DNA from: Rhodoplanes tepidamans
GTDB lineage: Bacteria; Pseudomonadota; Alphaproteobacteria; Rhizobiales; Xanthobacteraceae
Assembly: GCF_030813915.1 (NCBI RefSeq)
Contig: NZ_JAUSUJ010000004.1
Coordinates: 124,001 to 188,000 of the forward strand
Direction of reading: 5' to 3'
Length of the DNA: 64,000 nt
Positions within the stretch are counted from its first letter, which is position 1, and every line of letters starts with the position of its first letter. The notes below the pieces were generated by a model. It was not told the origin of the DNA. It made no database searches and worked only from the letters and a program-made list of their open reading frames with translations. Below are positions 55,971 to 64,000 of this stretch, piece after piece. The position numbers and the translations under genes were made by a program.

Positions 55971-56996
55971 TCACGGCCCCGCCAGCAGCGCGTCGAGATC
56001 GTAGGTCGAGCGCTCGCCGAGCGCCGGCGCGTTCTCGGCCAGGAAGGTCTCGGCGGCGGTCCGGCCGAGGTCGCGCAGCTTGCACAGGAAGCCCCATTCG
56101 GCGAGCAGCTTGGAGGAGGCGCCGAGCTCCGCCAGCTCGGCCGAGGCGATCCGGTGGATGCGCATCTCGGCCCACTGCGCGCCCTCGCAGTTGCCCGGAT
56201 CGGCGACCTGACGCAGCAGCGCGATCATCCGCAGCTCCTTCAGCAGCACGCCGTTGAACGAGACCTCGTTGAGCCGGTTGAGGATGTCGCGCGCCGAGCG
56301 CGGCGTGCCGAGCCGCTCGATCGGATTGATCTGCACGATGATGGTGTCGCGCGAGCGGCACTCGCGGACCAGCGGCGTGATGGTCGGATTGCCCGAATAG
56401 CCGCCGTCCCAGTAGGGCTCGCCGCCGATCTCGACCGACTGGAACATGGTCGGCAGGCAGGCCGAGGCGAGCAGCACGTCGGGCGTGATCTCGCCGTTGC
56501 GGAAGACGCGGCCCTGTCCGGTGCGCACGCTGGTCGCGGTGACGAACAGCTTGATGGGCGCCTGCGCCAGCCGGGCGAAGTCGACGTGGCGCTCCAGGAT
56601 CGCGGCGAGCGGATTGGTGCCGCCCGGATTGAGGTCGTAGGGCGAGACCATCCGGGCCAGCAGATCCATGGTCACGTAGAGGGGCGAGTTGTCGAGCGTC
56701 CAGCGGCCGAGCAGCAGGTCGAGCGGCGTGCGCTGGAACGGGCTGAACCGCGCCGCGTCCGACACGCTGCGCCAGAACGACGCGAGCGCCGCCCGCGCGC
56801 CGTCGCGGCCCCCCTCGGCATGGCCGTCGACCAGCACGGCGGCGTTCATGGCGCCGGCCGAGGTGCCGGAGACGCCGTCGATGTCGAGCCAGGGCTCCTC
56901 CAGGAGCCGGTCCAGCACGCCCCAGGTGAAGGCGCCGTGGGCGCCGCCCCCCTGCAGCGCGAGGTCGACGAGAACGGGTGAGCGATCGATGGTCAC
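55971..56996 (-). CDS. Patatin-like phospholipase
   Basis: A 341-residue lipid acyl hydrolase with the Ser-Asp dyad: oxyanion loop GGGAHGAF, nucleophile motif GTSAG and the Asp in YWDGGYSGNP. The start is the GTG at 56996 with GCGAGG upstream; longer open frame to 57134 gives a non-conserved lead. No signal peptide, so cytosolic or membrane-associated. Coupled to a GntP permease, which suggests a housekeeping rather than secreted role, though the combination is unexplained. Confidence 0.88.
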   Translation of the reverse strand: MTIDRSPVLVDLALQGGGAHGAFTWGVLDRLLEEPWLDIDGVSGTSAGAMNAAVLVDGHAEGGRDGARAALASFWRSVSDAARFSPFQRTPLDLLLGRWTLDNSPLYVTMDLLARMVSPYDLNPGGTNPLAAILERHVDFARLAQAPIKLFVTATSVRTGQGRVFRNGEITPDVLLASACLPTMFQSVEIGGEPYWDGGYSGNPTITPLVRECRSRDTIIVQINPIERLGTPRSARDILNRLNEVSFNGVLLKELRMIALLRQVADPGNCEGAQWAEMRIHRIASAELAELGASSKLLAEWGFLCKLRDLGRTAAETFLAENAPALGERSTYDLDALLAGP

Positions 56997-57322
56997 GAGC
57001 GCCTCGCTGTCAACATGCGGGTCGAAACGGAGTGCGGATCGAAACTGATCGGGTCCGGCCGGCGGCAGCTCCGCCCGGCCGCGGCGTAATGCATCGCAGC
57101 ATCGCCTCTCGTCATGACGTTTGCAAGGAGACACGGCACGTTTTCAAGGAGTCACGGCGCCACCGGCGCGACGCCGCCCGCCGTCGCGTCGTCCGGACGC
57201 CGGTCGTGTGCCGCGCTGCCGTCGGAGCTAGTCCTCGCTCTCACTACGTACCACGCGTCGCCGTATCTTGTGCGGGCCGCGGGGCGGATCATAATCGCTC
57301 ATAACCGCTGCGCCCGGACCTG
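56997..57322. other. Intergenic stretch without recognisable gene
   Basis: The gap from the patatin start to the glutaminase is 545 bp. This part holds no convincing gene; the only structure noted is a direct repeat TCATAATCGC/TCATAACCGC at 57289-57308. Confidence 0.5.
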
Positions 57323-57406
57323 ATCACTGCATCGACATCACTGCATCGACATCACTGCATCGATATCATTGTATCGACATCACTGTATCGACATCACTGC
57401 CTCGAC
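57323..57406. repeat. Six 14-bp tandem repeats upstream of glutaminase gene
   Basis: Six consecutive 14-bp units, consensus ATCACTGCATCGAC, starting at 57323, 57337, 57351, 57365, 57379 and 57393. Units 1 and 2 are identical; the rest differ by one to two bases. The array ends 135 bp before the glutaminase ATG. The unit spacing (14 bp) is not a whole helical turn. Likely a slippage-prone minisatellite, possibly with regulatory effect. Confidence 0.9.
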
Positions 57407-57541
57407 CCGACCGCGTGGAGGAAGCCACGACCGCCGCGGGCACGGCGTCGAGCCGGCGGCCGACGCCGTCCCTCCGCCGTGCTCCGTCCGACCGCCGGGT
57501 CGTGACGCCGCGACCAAGAAACGACGACAGGGAGAACGCTC

Positions 57542-58546
57542 ATGGACGTGCGGCTCGGGGCCGGCGATCACGGCTCCTACGCGAACGTGTCGACCGGCCG
57601 CCTTCCCGGCCCCGACGAGGTCCGCTCCCTGGTGAGCGAGGCGCACGCGCTGTTCAGGGACGATCGCGACGGCGAGGTCTCGCAGGTCTATCCGGCGCTG
57701 GCGCGGGTGCCGCCCGATCTGTTCGGGATCTGCGTCGTCGGCACCAACGGCAACGTCCACGCCGTCGGCGACACCGAGGTTCCGTTCTCGATCATGAGCG
57801 TGTCGAAGCCGTTCGTGTTCGCCCTGGTGTGCGAGGCGATCGGGCCGGCGCAGGCGCGCGAGAAGCTCGGCGCGAACAGCACCGGGCTGCCCTTCAACTC
57901 GGCCGCCGCGGTGGAGTGGAGCCCCGACGGGCGCACCAATCCGATGGTCAATGCCGGCGCGATCGCGACCACCAGCCTGGTGCCCGGCGCCTCCGCGGAG
58001 GAGAAGTGGCGGTTCGTCCACGACGGCCTGTCGCGCTTCGCCGGCCGCACGCTCGCGGTCGACGACGAGGTCTACGCGTCCGCCTCCGCGACCAACTTCC
58101 GCAACCGCAGCATCGCCCACATGCTGCAGAGCCGGGGCTGCATCTACAGCGATCCCCTCGAGGCGACCGACCTCTACACCAGGCAGTGCTCGCTCGAGGT
58201 CAGCGCGCGCGACCTCGCCGTGATGGGGGCGACGCTCGCCGACGGCGGCGTCAACCCGCTGACCGGGCAGCGCGTCGTCGCGGCCGCCGTGTGCCACTAC
58301 GCGCTCGCCGTGATGGCGACCGCCGGCATGTACGAGACCTCCGGCGACTGGCTGTACGAGATCGGGCTGCCGGGCAAGAGCGGCATCGGCGGCGGCATCG
58401 TCACGGTATCGCCCGGCAAGGGCGGGCTCGGCACCTTCGGGCCGCGGCTCGACGCCGCCGGCAACAGCGTCAAGGGCATCCGGGCCGCGCGCTTCCTGTC
58501 GCAGAGCCTCGGCATGGATCTGTTCGTGTCGAAGCCCGAAGCCTGA
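57542..58546 (+). CDS. glsA: Glutaminase A
   Basis: Hydrolyses L-glutamine to glutamate and ammonia, 334 residues. It has the serine beta-lactamase-like fold: the SxxK motif in FSIMSVSKPFVFAL, NPMVNAGAIATTSLV, the conserved Tyr/Asn in ASATNFRNRSIAHML, and CSLEVSARDLAVMGATLADGGVNPLTG, with GKSGIGGGIVTVSPGKGGLG near the end. The ATG at 57542 follows AGGGAGAA. Preceded by the 14-bp repeat array. Confidence 0.96.
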   Translation: MDVRLGAGDHGSYANVSTGRLPGPDEVRSLVSEAHALFRDDRDGEVSQVYPALARVPPDLFGICVVGTNGNVHAVGDTEVPFSIMSVSKPFVFALVCEAIGPAQAREKLGANSTGLPFNSAAAVEWSPDGRTNPMVNAGAIATTSLVPGASAEEKWRFVHDGLSRFAGRTLAVDDEVYASASATNFRNRSIAHMLQSRGCIYSDPLEATDLYTRQCSLEVSARDLAVMGATLADGGVNPLTGQRVVAAAVCHYALAVMATAGMYETSGDWLYEIGLPGKSGIGGGIVTVSPGKGGLGTFGPRLDAAGNSVKGIRAARFLSQSLGMDLFVSKPEA

Positions 58547-58601
58547 GGCCGCGCCCCGCCGGCGCGCGCCCGATCCCCGAGCCTGCCGAGGAGGATGCGA
58601 G

Positions 58602-60251
58602 ATGAGCACAGTGTCGGCCGCCGACTCCCTGCCTGCCGCCGAGGCCCGGCGCTCCTGGGTGCCGATGATCGCGATCGCGCTCGGCCAGGTCCTGATGTCC
58701 TTCAACGTGGCGGCCCTGCCGGTCGCCATGGGCGGCATGGTGGCGAGCTTCGACGTCCCGCCCACGACCGTCGCCACCGGCATCGTCATGTACTCGATGC
58801 TGGTCGCCGGCTTCGTGATGCTCGGCGCCAAGCTCAACCAGCGCTTCGGCGCCCTCGTCGTCTTCCGCACCGTCGTCGTGCTGTTCGGCGTCGCCCAGGT
58901 GGTGATGACGCTGAGCCCCAATGCCACCGCGATGATCACGGCGCAGGGGCTGTCCGGCGCCGCCGGCGCCGCGCTGGTGCCGTCGCTGGTGGCGCTGATC
59001 GCCGAGAACTATCGCGGCAGCCAGCAGGCGACGGCGCTCGGCGCCCTCGGCTCGGCCCGCGCCGGCGCCGGCGTCGCGGCGTTCCTGATCGGCGGCGTGC
59101 TCGGCACCTTCATCGGCTGGCGCCCGGTGTTCGGCATCCTGGTCGTGCTCGCCGCCATCGTGTTCGTGCTGAGCTTCCGGCTGAGGCGCGACGCCGGACG
59201 CCCCGAGGTGCAGATCGACCTCGTCGGCGTGCTGCTCGCCGCCGCCGCGATCGTCGCGATCAGCTTCGGGTTCAACAATCTCAACCGCTGGGGGCTGGCC
59301 GTCGCCACGCCCAATGCACCCTTCGACCTCGCCGGCTTCTCGCCGGCGCCGGTGCTGATCGCGGTCGGCATCATGCTCGGCTTCGGCTTCGTGCGCTGGA
59401 CCTATGCGCGCCAGCGGGCCGGCCGCACGCCGCTCCTCGCCCTCGAGGTGATCGGCTCGGCCAAGGAGCGCGCCGCCGTCTACGCCATGTTCGCGGTCGT
59501 CGCGCTGGAGGCGATGCTGAACTTCTCGGTGCCGCTCTATATCCAGATCGTGCAGGGCCGCTCGCCGCTCGCCACCGCGATCGCCATGATGCCGTTCAAC
59601 CTCACCGTCTTCTTCTCGGCGATGCTGATCGTGAAGGCCTACAAGCGGCTGACGCCGCGGCAGATCGGCCGGGCCGGCTTCGCCCTGTGCACGGCGGCGC
59701 TGGTGTGGCTCGCCTTCGTGGTCCGCAACGACTGGAGCGCCGGCCCGGTGCTGGTCGGGCTGGTGCTGTTCGGCATCGGCCAGGGCTCGCTGGTCACCCT
59801 CGTCTTCAACGTGCTGGTCACCGCCTCGCCGAAGGAGCTCGCCGGCGACGTCGGCTCGCTGCGCGGAACCACCAACAATCTCGCCGCGGCGGTCGGCACC
59901 GCGGTGGCGGGCGCCCTGATGGTGGGGCTTCTCTCGAGCATCATCCTCGGCAGCCTCGCCGGCAATCCGAAGCTGCCGCCCGAGCTGCAGGCGCAGGTCG
60001 ACCTCGACAGCATCACCTTCGTCAGCAACGACCGCCTGTCCGGCGTGCTGGCCGCGACCACGGCGACGCCCGAGCAGGTGCGCGAGGCGCTGCGCGTCAA
60101 CGCCGAGGCGCGGCTGACCGCGCTGAAGATCGGGCTGATGATCATGGCCGTCGTCGCGATGCTCGGCATCATCCCGGCGAGCCGGCTGCCGAACTACATC
60201 CCGGGCGACATCCCGGATCCCTCGCCCGCCCCGCCCGGGCGGACGTCCTAG
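58602..60251 (+). CDS. MFS transporter, DHA2-like (about 14 helices)
   Basis: A 549-residue major facilitator. The length and about 14 hydrophobic segments fit the DHA2 drug/proton antiporter group. Features include KLNQRFGALVVFRTV (motif A-like region), SGAAGAALVPSLVALIAENY (motif C-like) and a TPEQVREALRVNAEARL loop near the end. Substrate unknown. ATG 58602 has GAGGAGG upstream. Confidence 0.88.
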   Translation: MSTVSAADSLPAAEARRSWVPMIAIALGQVLMSFNVAALPVAMGGMVASFDVPPTTVATGIVMYSMLVAGFVMLGAKLNQRFGALVVFRTVVVLFGVAQVVMTLSPNATAMITAQGLSGAAGAALVPSLVALIAENYRGSQQATALGALGSARAGAGVAAFLIGGVLGTFIGWRPVFGILVVLAAIVFVLSFRLRRDAGRPEVQIDLVGVLLAAAAIVAISFGFNNLNRWGLAVATPNAPFDLAGFSPAPVLIAVGIMLGFGFVRWTYARQRAGRTPLLALEVIGSAKERAAVYAMFAVVALEAMLNFSVPLYIQIVQGRSPLATAIAMMPFNLTVFFSAMLIVKAYKRLTPRQIGRAGFALCTAALVWLAFVVRNDWSAGPVLVGLVLFGIGQGSLVTLVFNVLVTASPKELAGDVGSLRGTTNNLAAAVGTAVAGALMVGLLSSIILGSLAGNPKLPPELQAQVDLDSITFVSNDRLSGVLAATTATPEQVREALRVNAEARLTALKIGLMIMAVVAMLGIIPASRLPNYIPGDIPDPSPAPPGRTS

Positions 60252-60362
60252 CCCGCCGCCGGCTCCCGCCGGGGCGGACCGGCGGTGGCCTTTGACGTCG
60301 CGCTGCGGTAGCATCGTCCCGCGATCTCGACGGGCGGACCCACCGCGCCTGCGGTGCGGGGA

Positions 60363-60983
60363 ATGCGGGAGCGTGCGGCCGGCATGACGCGGGACGACAG
60401 GGCGGACGACGGGCGGCGGCGGGACGGGCCGTCCGCGGAGCAGACGCTCCGGTTCAGATGGTGGACGTTCCTGCTGCTCGGGCTCGTGCTGCTCGCCTGC
60501 GGGCTCGCGGCGATCTCGCTGCCGGCGACCTCGACCATGGCGGCCGGCCTCGTGCTCGGCGCCGTGCTGGTGATCGTCGGCATCGCCAAGGTCGTCCAGG
60601 CGTTCGAGACCAAGGCGTGGCCCGGCTTCGTCTGGCAGCTCCTCGGCGGCGGCGTCGAGATCGTCGGCGGCATCCTGGTCTACTTCAACCCGCTCAAGGG
60701 CGCGGTGGCGATCACGCTGCTGATCGCCATCGTGTTCGTCGTGCTCGGCCTGTCGCAGATCGGCTGCGCCGTGAAGATCCGCCGCCAGCGCGGCGCTCTC
60801 TGGCTGCTCGTCTCCGGGCTGCTCGCGCTGGTGATGAGCCTGGTGCTGGTGTTCAAGTTCCCGCATGTGCGGGAGCTGGAGGCCGGCGTCGTGGCCGGCG
60901 TGTCCCTCGTGATCTCGGGGTTGGCTTATGTCGCGATCGCCCTCGCCGTCCGCAAGGCCCTCGTGCCGGCGCCGACGCCCTGA
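60363..60983 (+). CDS. HdeD-family (DUF308) membrane protein, second copy
   Basis: A 206-residue inner-membrane protein with six hydrophobic segments in three two-helix repeats, related to that at 17.5 kb (CGLAAISLPATSTMAAGLVLG, GGILVYFNPLKGAVAITLLIA). A basic, hydrophilic N-terminus of about 30 residues precedes. Start uncertain among GTG 60354, ATG 60363 and ATG 60384. Its 3-prime end overlaps the next gene by 56 bp. Confidence 0.82.
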   Translation: MRERAAGMTRDDRADDGRRRDGPSAEQTLRFRWWTFLLLGLVLLACGLAAISLPATSTMAAGLVLGAVLVIVGIAKVVQAFETKAWPGFVWQLLGGGVEIVGGILVYFNPLKGAVAITLLIAIVFVVLGLSQIGCAVKIRRQRGALWLLVSGLLALVMSLVLVFKFPHVRELEAGVVAGVSLVISGLAYVAIALAVRKALVPAPTP

Positions 60984-62052
60984 CGCCGCCGCGGGCGCCG
61001 CGATCGCGCTGGCGGCGCTGCTCGCCGCCTGCGGGCCGGCCGAGGAGGCGCGGGCGCCCGAGCCGCGGCCGGTGCGCACCGTCACGGTGACGACGCGCGA
61101 GGCCGGCGACACCGTGGCGCTCACCGGCCGCATCGCCGCCCAGGACGTCGCGGCGCTCGGCTTCCGCATCGCCGGCCGGGTGATGGAGCGGCCCGTGAAC
61201 GTCGGCGACCGCGTCGCGGCCGGCCAGGTCCTCGCTCGGCTGGAGCCGCAGAACGAGACCAACGCGGTGCGCGCCGCGCAGGCCGACCGCGCCGCCGCGC
61301 AGGCCGCCCTGACCCAGGCCTCCAATCACTTCGAGCGCCAGGAGACGCTGCTGGCGCAGGGCTGGACGACCCGGGCCCTGTTCGACCAGGCCAAGAAGGA
61401 GCGCGACACCGCGCAGGCGCGGCTCGACTCCGCCGAGGCGCAGCTGAAGACCGCCGACGACCTGCTCGGCTTCACGGTGCTGAAGGCCGACGCGCCGGGC
61501 GTCGTCACGGCGGTCGGTGCCGAGCCCGGCGAGGTGGTGCAGGCCGGGCAGACGGTCGTGCGGCTCGCCCGCCAGGGCGGCCGCGACGCCGTGTTCGAGG
61601 TGCCGGCCCAGGTGCTGCGCACGGCGCCGCCGGACGCGGAGATCGCCGTGAGCCTGACCGACGATCCCGCCGTGACGGCGACCGGCCGGGTGCGCGAGGT
61701 CGCGCCGGAGGCCGATCCGGTGACCCGCACGTTCGAGGTGAAGGTCGGGCTCGCCGATCCGCCCGAGGCGATGCGGCTCGGCGCCACCGTGACGGGCCGC
61801 CTCCGCCTGGACGCCCAGGCCGTGATCGAGATTCCCGCCTCCGCCCTCACCCGCGCCGACCGGGCGCCGGCCGTGTGGATCGTCGATCCCAAGACCACCA
61901 CGGTCGCGCTGCGCACCGTCGAGGTGGTGCGGTTCGATCCGGCCAAGGTGGCCGTGGCGGGCGGGCTCGACGTCGGCGAGATCGTCGTCACGGCCGGCGT
62001 GCAGGCGCTGCATCCGGGCCAGAAGGTGCGCCTCCTCGGGGCGCGCCCATGA
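60928..62052 (+). CDS. RND efflux periplasmic adaptor (HlyD/MFP family lipoprotein)
   Basis: The adaptor bridging an RND pump to an outer-membrane channel, 374 residues. A lipobox LLAACGP lies at about residue 32-38, so it is likely a lipoprotein. Features are a barrel-sandwich domain (GFRIAGRVMERPVNVGDRVAAGQVLARLEP), an alpha-hairpin rich in Ala/Gln/Glu (100-175) and the lipoyl continuation FTVLKADAPGVVTAVGAEPGEVVQAGQ. The ATG at 60928 overlaps the preceding gene by 56 bp; no closer start exists. It overlaps the pump gene by 3 bp (ATGA). Confidence 0.9.
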   Translation: MSRSPSPSARPSCRRRRPDAAAGAAIALAALLAACGPAEEARAPEPRPVRTVTVTTREAGDTVALTGRIAAQDVAALGFRIAGRVMERPVNVGDRVAAGQVLARLEPQNETNAVRAAQADRAAAQAALTQASNHFERQETLLAQGWTTRALFDQAKKERDTAQARLDSAEAQLKTADDLLGFTVLKADAPGVVTAVGAEPGEVVQAGQTVVRLARQGGRDAVFEVPAQVLRTAPPDAEIAVSLTDDPAVTATGRVREVAPEADPVTRTFEVKVGLADPPEAMRLGATVTGRLRLDAQAVIEIPASALTRADRAPAVWIVDPKTTTVALRTVEVVRFDPAKVAVAGGLDVGEIVVTAGVQALHPGQKVRLLGARP

Positions 62053-64000
62053 GCGGACCGAACGTCTCAGCCTGGGCGCTGCACCACCGCTCCTTCGTGC
62101 TCTACCTGATGATCGCCGTGACGCTGGCCGGCCTCCTGTCCTACGTCCGGCTCGGCCGCAACGAGGACCCGGCGTTCACGTTCCGCGCCATGGTGGTCGA
62201 GGCGGCATGGCCGGGCGCGACCCTCGCCGACACGCTCGACCAGATCACCGACCGGCTGGAGCGCACCCTGAAGGAGGTGCCCAATCTCGATTTCCTGCGC
62301 TCGACCACGGTGCCGGGCCGGACCACGATCTTCGTCAACCTGAAAGGCTCGACACCGCCCGGAAAAGTGCCGGACATCTGGTACGAGGTGCGCAAGCGCG
62401 TCGCCGACATGCGCCACACCCTGCCGGCCGGCGTGGTCGGCCCCGGCTTCGACGACGACTTCGGCGACACCTTCGGGATCATCTACGGGCTCACGGCGGA
62501 CGGCTTCACGCATCGCGAGCTGCGCGACACCGCGGAGGCGATCCGCAAGCGCCTGCTGGCGCTCGCCGACGTGTCGAAGGTCGAGATCCTCGGCGCCCAG
62601 GACGAGCGGGTGTTCATCGAGTTCTCCACCGCCACGCTGGCCGGCCTCGGGCTCGACCGCGCCGCGGTGGTCGCGGCGCTGCGGGCCCAGAACGCCGTCA
62701 GCCCGGCCGGCAGCATCCAGACCGGCGACGAGACACTGGTGCTGCGCGTCTCCGGCGCCTTCGAGTCGGAGCTCGACATTCTCGACGTCAACATCGCGGC
62801 CGGCAACAGGCTGGTGCGGCTGCGCGACATCGTCACGGTGCGGCGCGGCTTCGCCGATCCGCCGCAGCCGATGTTCCGGGTGAACGGCACGCCGGCGATC
62901 GGCCTCGCCGTCGCCATGCGCACCGGCGGCGACATCCTGGCGCTCGGCCGCGACGTGAAGACGCTGATGGCCGAGATCACGGCCGACCTGCCGATCGGCA
63001 TCGAGCCGGTGCTGGTGGCCGACCAGCCCGCCGTGGTCGACACCGCCATCGGCGAGTTCATGGAATCGCTCTGGCAGGCGATCGTCATCATCATGGCGGT
63101 CAGCGTGGTCAGCCTCGGCTTCCGGGCCGGCGCCGTCGTCGCGCTGTCGATCCCGCTGACGCTCGCCCTCGTGTTCCCCGTGATGGAGCTGATCTCGGTC
63201 GACCTGCAGCGCATCTCGCTCGGCGCCCTGATCATCGCCCTCACCTTGCTGGTGGACGACGCGATGAGCACCATCGACGCCATGTCGATGAAGCTCGCCG
63301 AAGGCGCGACGAAGGCGGAGTCCGCCGCCTTCGCCTACAGGACCCTGGCGATGCCGATGCTGACAGGCTCCTTCGTCACGCTCGCCGGCTTCATCCCGAT
63401 CGGCTTCGCGAGGAGCTCGGCCGGCGAGTACACGTTCTCGATCTTCGCCGTGGTGAGCGTCGCCCTGATCGCCTCCTGGGTGGTCGCCGTGCTGTTCACG
63501 CCGCTGGTGGGCGTCGCGCTGCTGCCGCCCCCCAAGGCGGCGACCGGGCCGGGCCGGCTGGTGACGCTGTTCCGCCGTACGCTGGTCGGCGCCATGCGGC
63601 ATCGCTGGATCACCATCGGCGTGACGCTCGCCTGCTTCGTGGCGTCCATCGCCGCGCTGCCGCTGATCCCGCGGCAGTTCTTCCCCTCCTCGGACCGGCC
63701 CGAGCTGCTGGTCGATCTCCGCCTGCCGCAGAACGCCTCGATCCACGCCTCGGCCGGCGCGTCGGCGCGGCTCGACCGCGTGCTCGCCGCCGATCCCGAC
63801 GTCGCCCACTGGAGCACCTATGTGGGCCGCGGCGTCATCCGCTTCTACCTGCCGCTCGACGTGCAGCTGAGGAACGACTTCTTCAGCCAGCTCGTGGTGG
63901 TGGCCAAGGACGTGCCGGCGCGGGACCGCCTGCGCGAAAGGCTCTCCAAGGTGCTGGCGGACGAGTTTCCGAGCGCCGTGTCGCGCATCGTGCCGCTGGA
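62049..64000 (+). CDS. RND efflux pump (AcrB-like), C-terminus cut off by window edge
   Basis: The inner-membrane proton-driven pump partner of the adaptor. About 650 residues are visible; the family is about 1,020-1,050. Seen: the N-terminal amphipathic helix and first membrane segment (HRSFVLYLMIAVTLAGLLSYVRLGRNEDPAF), the porter domain, and the TM4 proton-relay pair D403-D404 (ALTLLVDDAMSTIDAM). TM segments 2-6 follow. The MRHTLPAGVVGPGFDDDFGD stretch suggests the pump group that differs from AcrB proper, with unspecified hydrophobic substrates. No stop codon occurs before the edge. Confidence 0.92.
   Translation, partial: MSGPNVSAWALHHRSFVLYLMIAVTLAGLLSYVRLGRNEDPAFTFRAMVVEAAWPGATLADTLDQITDRLERTLKEVPNLDFLRSTTVPGRTTIFVNLKGSTPPGKVPDIWYEVRKRVADMRHTLPAGVVGPGFDDDFGDTFGIIYGLTADGFTHRELRDTAEAIRKRLLALADVSKVEILGAQDERVFIEFSTATLAGLGLDRAAVVAALRAQNAVSPAGSIQTGDETLVLRVSGAFESELDILDVNIAAGNRLVRLRDIVTVRRGFADPPQPMFRVNGTPAIGLAVAMRTGGDILALGRDVKTLMAEITADLPIGIEPVLVADQPAVVDTAIGEFMESLWQAIVIIMAVSVVSLGFRAGAVVALSIPLTLALVFPVMELISVDLQRISLGALIIALTLLVDDAMSTIDAMSMKLAEGATKAESAAFAYRTLAMPMLTGSFVTLAGFIPIGFARSSAGEYTFSIFAVVSVALIASWVVAVLFTPLVGVALLPPPKAATGPGRLVTLFRRTLVGAMRHRWITIGVTLACFVASIAALPLIPRQFFPSSDRPELLVDLRLPQNASIHASAGASARLDRVLAADPDVAHWSTYVGRGVIRFYLPLDVQLRNDFFSQLVVVAKDVPARDRLRERLSKVLADEFPSAVSRIVPL

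Noticed and set aside
57323-57406. CRISPR array
   Set aside because: Units are contiguous 14-bp repeats with no spacers and no cas genes nearby.
58470-61325. A 951-codon minus-strand open frame over the MFS and HdeD genes
   Set aside because: Composition is His/Asp/Arg-rich repeats typical of antisense reading of high-GC membrane protein genes.

Overview
The window is GC-rich (around 70 percent by eye). Its gene content fits an alphaproteobacterium, most likely of the order Hyphomicrobiales: PuuD-type urate hydroxylase, an xdhABC operon, a ure-urt locus, SHP/DHC cytochromes, Bug and NMT1 binding proteins, and many short palindromic extragenic repeats. No tRNA, rRNA, CRISPR array, insertion sequence or prophage was seen. 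The genus is not resolved.

Layout. 1-6.7 kb: start of gmd (cut by the left edge), a YciB-like membrane protein, two uncharacterised proteins, a bacterial serpin and a Zn-dependent amidohydrolase. 6.8-14.5 kb: a GIY-YIG protein, then a redox block with a multicopper oxidase, an SHP/DHC/cytochrome b561 operon, a PepSY/response regulator/histidine kinase operon, a small PsiF-like exported protein and a cytochrome c-prime. Three promoter regions in this block carry CTGAC elements in an 11-bp phase; two of them share an identical four-element layout. 14.7-18.1 kb: a GAF-PAS-PAS-GGDEF-EAL protein and an HdeD-like membrane protein.

18-52.5 kb is a nitrogen-scavenging region: xdhABC (hypoxanthine/xanthine to urate), a hydantoinase/dihydropyrimidinase, ureEFG, then an unrelated catabolic block (orphan TRAP binding protein, UbiD-family decarboxylase, orphan NMT1 binding protein, 3-hydroxyisobutyrate dehydrogenase-like protein, a RraA-like/Ldh-like/Bug operon and its divergent LysR regulator), then ureD-ureA-fmdE-like-ureB-small protein-ureC, urtABCDE (urea ABC transporter), puuD (urate hydroxylase), a fused uraD-uraH (to allantoin) and an ABC transporter. 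Together these genes could take purines to urate, allantoin and, with steps not all visible here, to urea and ammonia. Strong -24/-12 (sigma-54) promoter matches precede urtA and both NMT1-type binding protein genes, which suggests nitrogen control through RpoN/NtrC.

52.5-64 kb: an orphan ferredoxin, small hypothetical genes, a GntP-family permease with a patatin phospholipase, a glutaminase preceded by six 14-bp tandem repeats, a 14-helix-type MFS transporter, a second HdeD-like protein, and an RND efflux adaptor and pump (cut by the right edge).

Three families of palindromic repeats fill many gaps, several of them inside the urt-ure operon. The observations most worth following are the CTGAC-box regulon, the serpin, the sigma-54 promoters, and the exported FmdE-like protein encoded between ureA and ureB.
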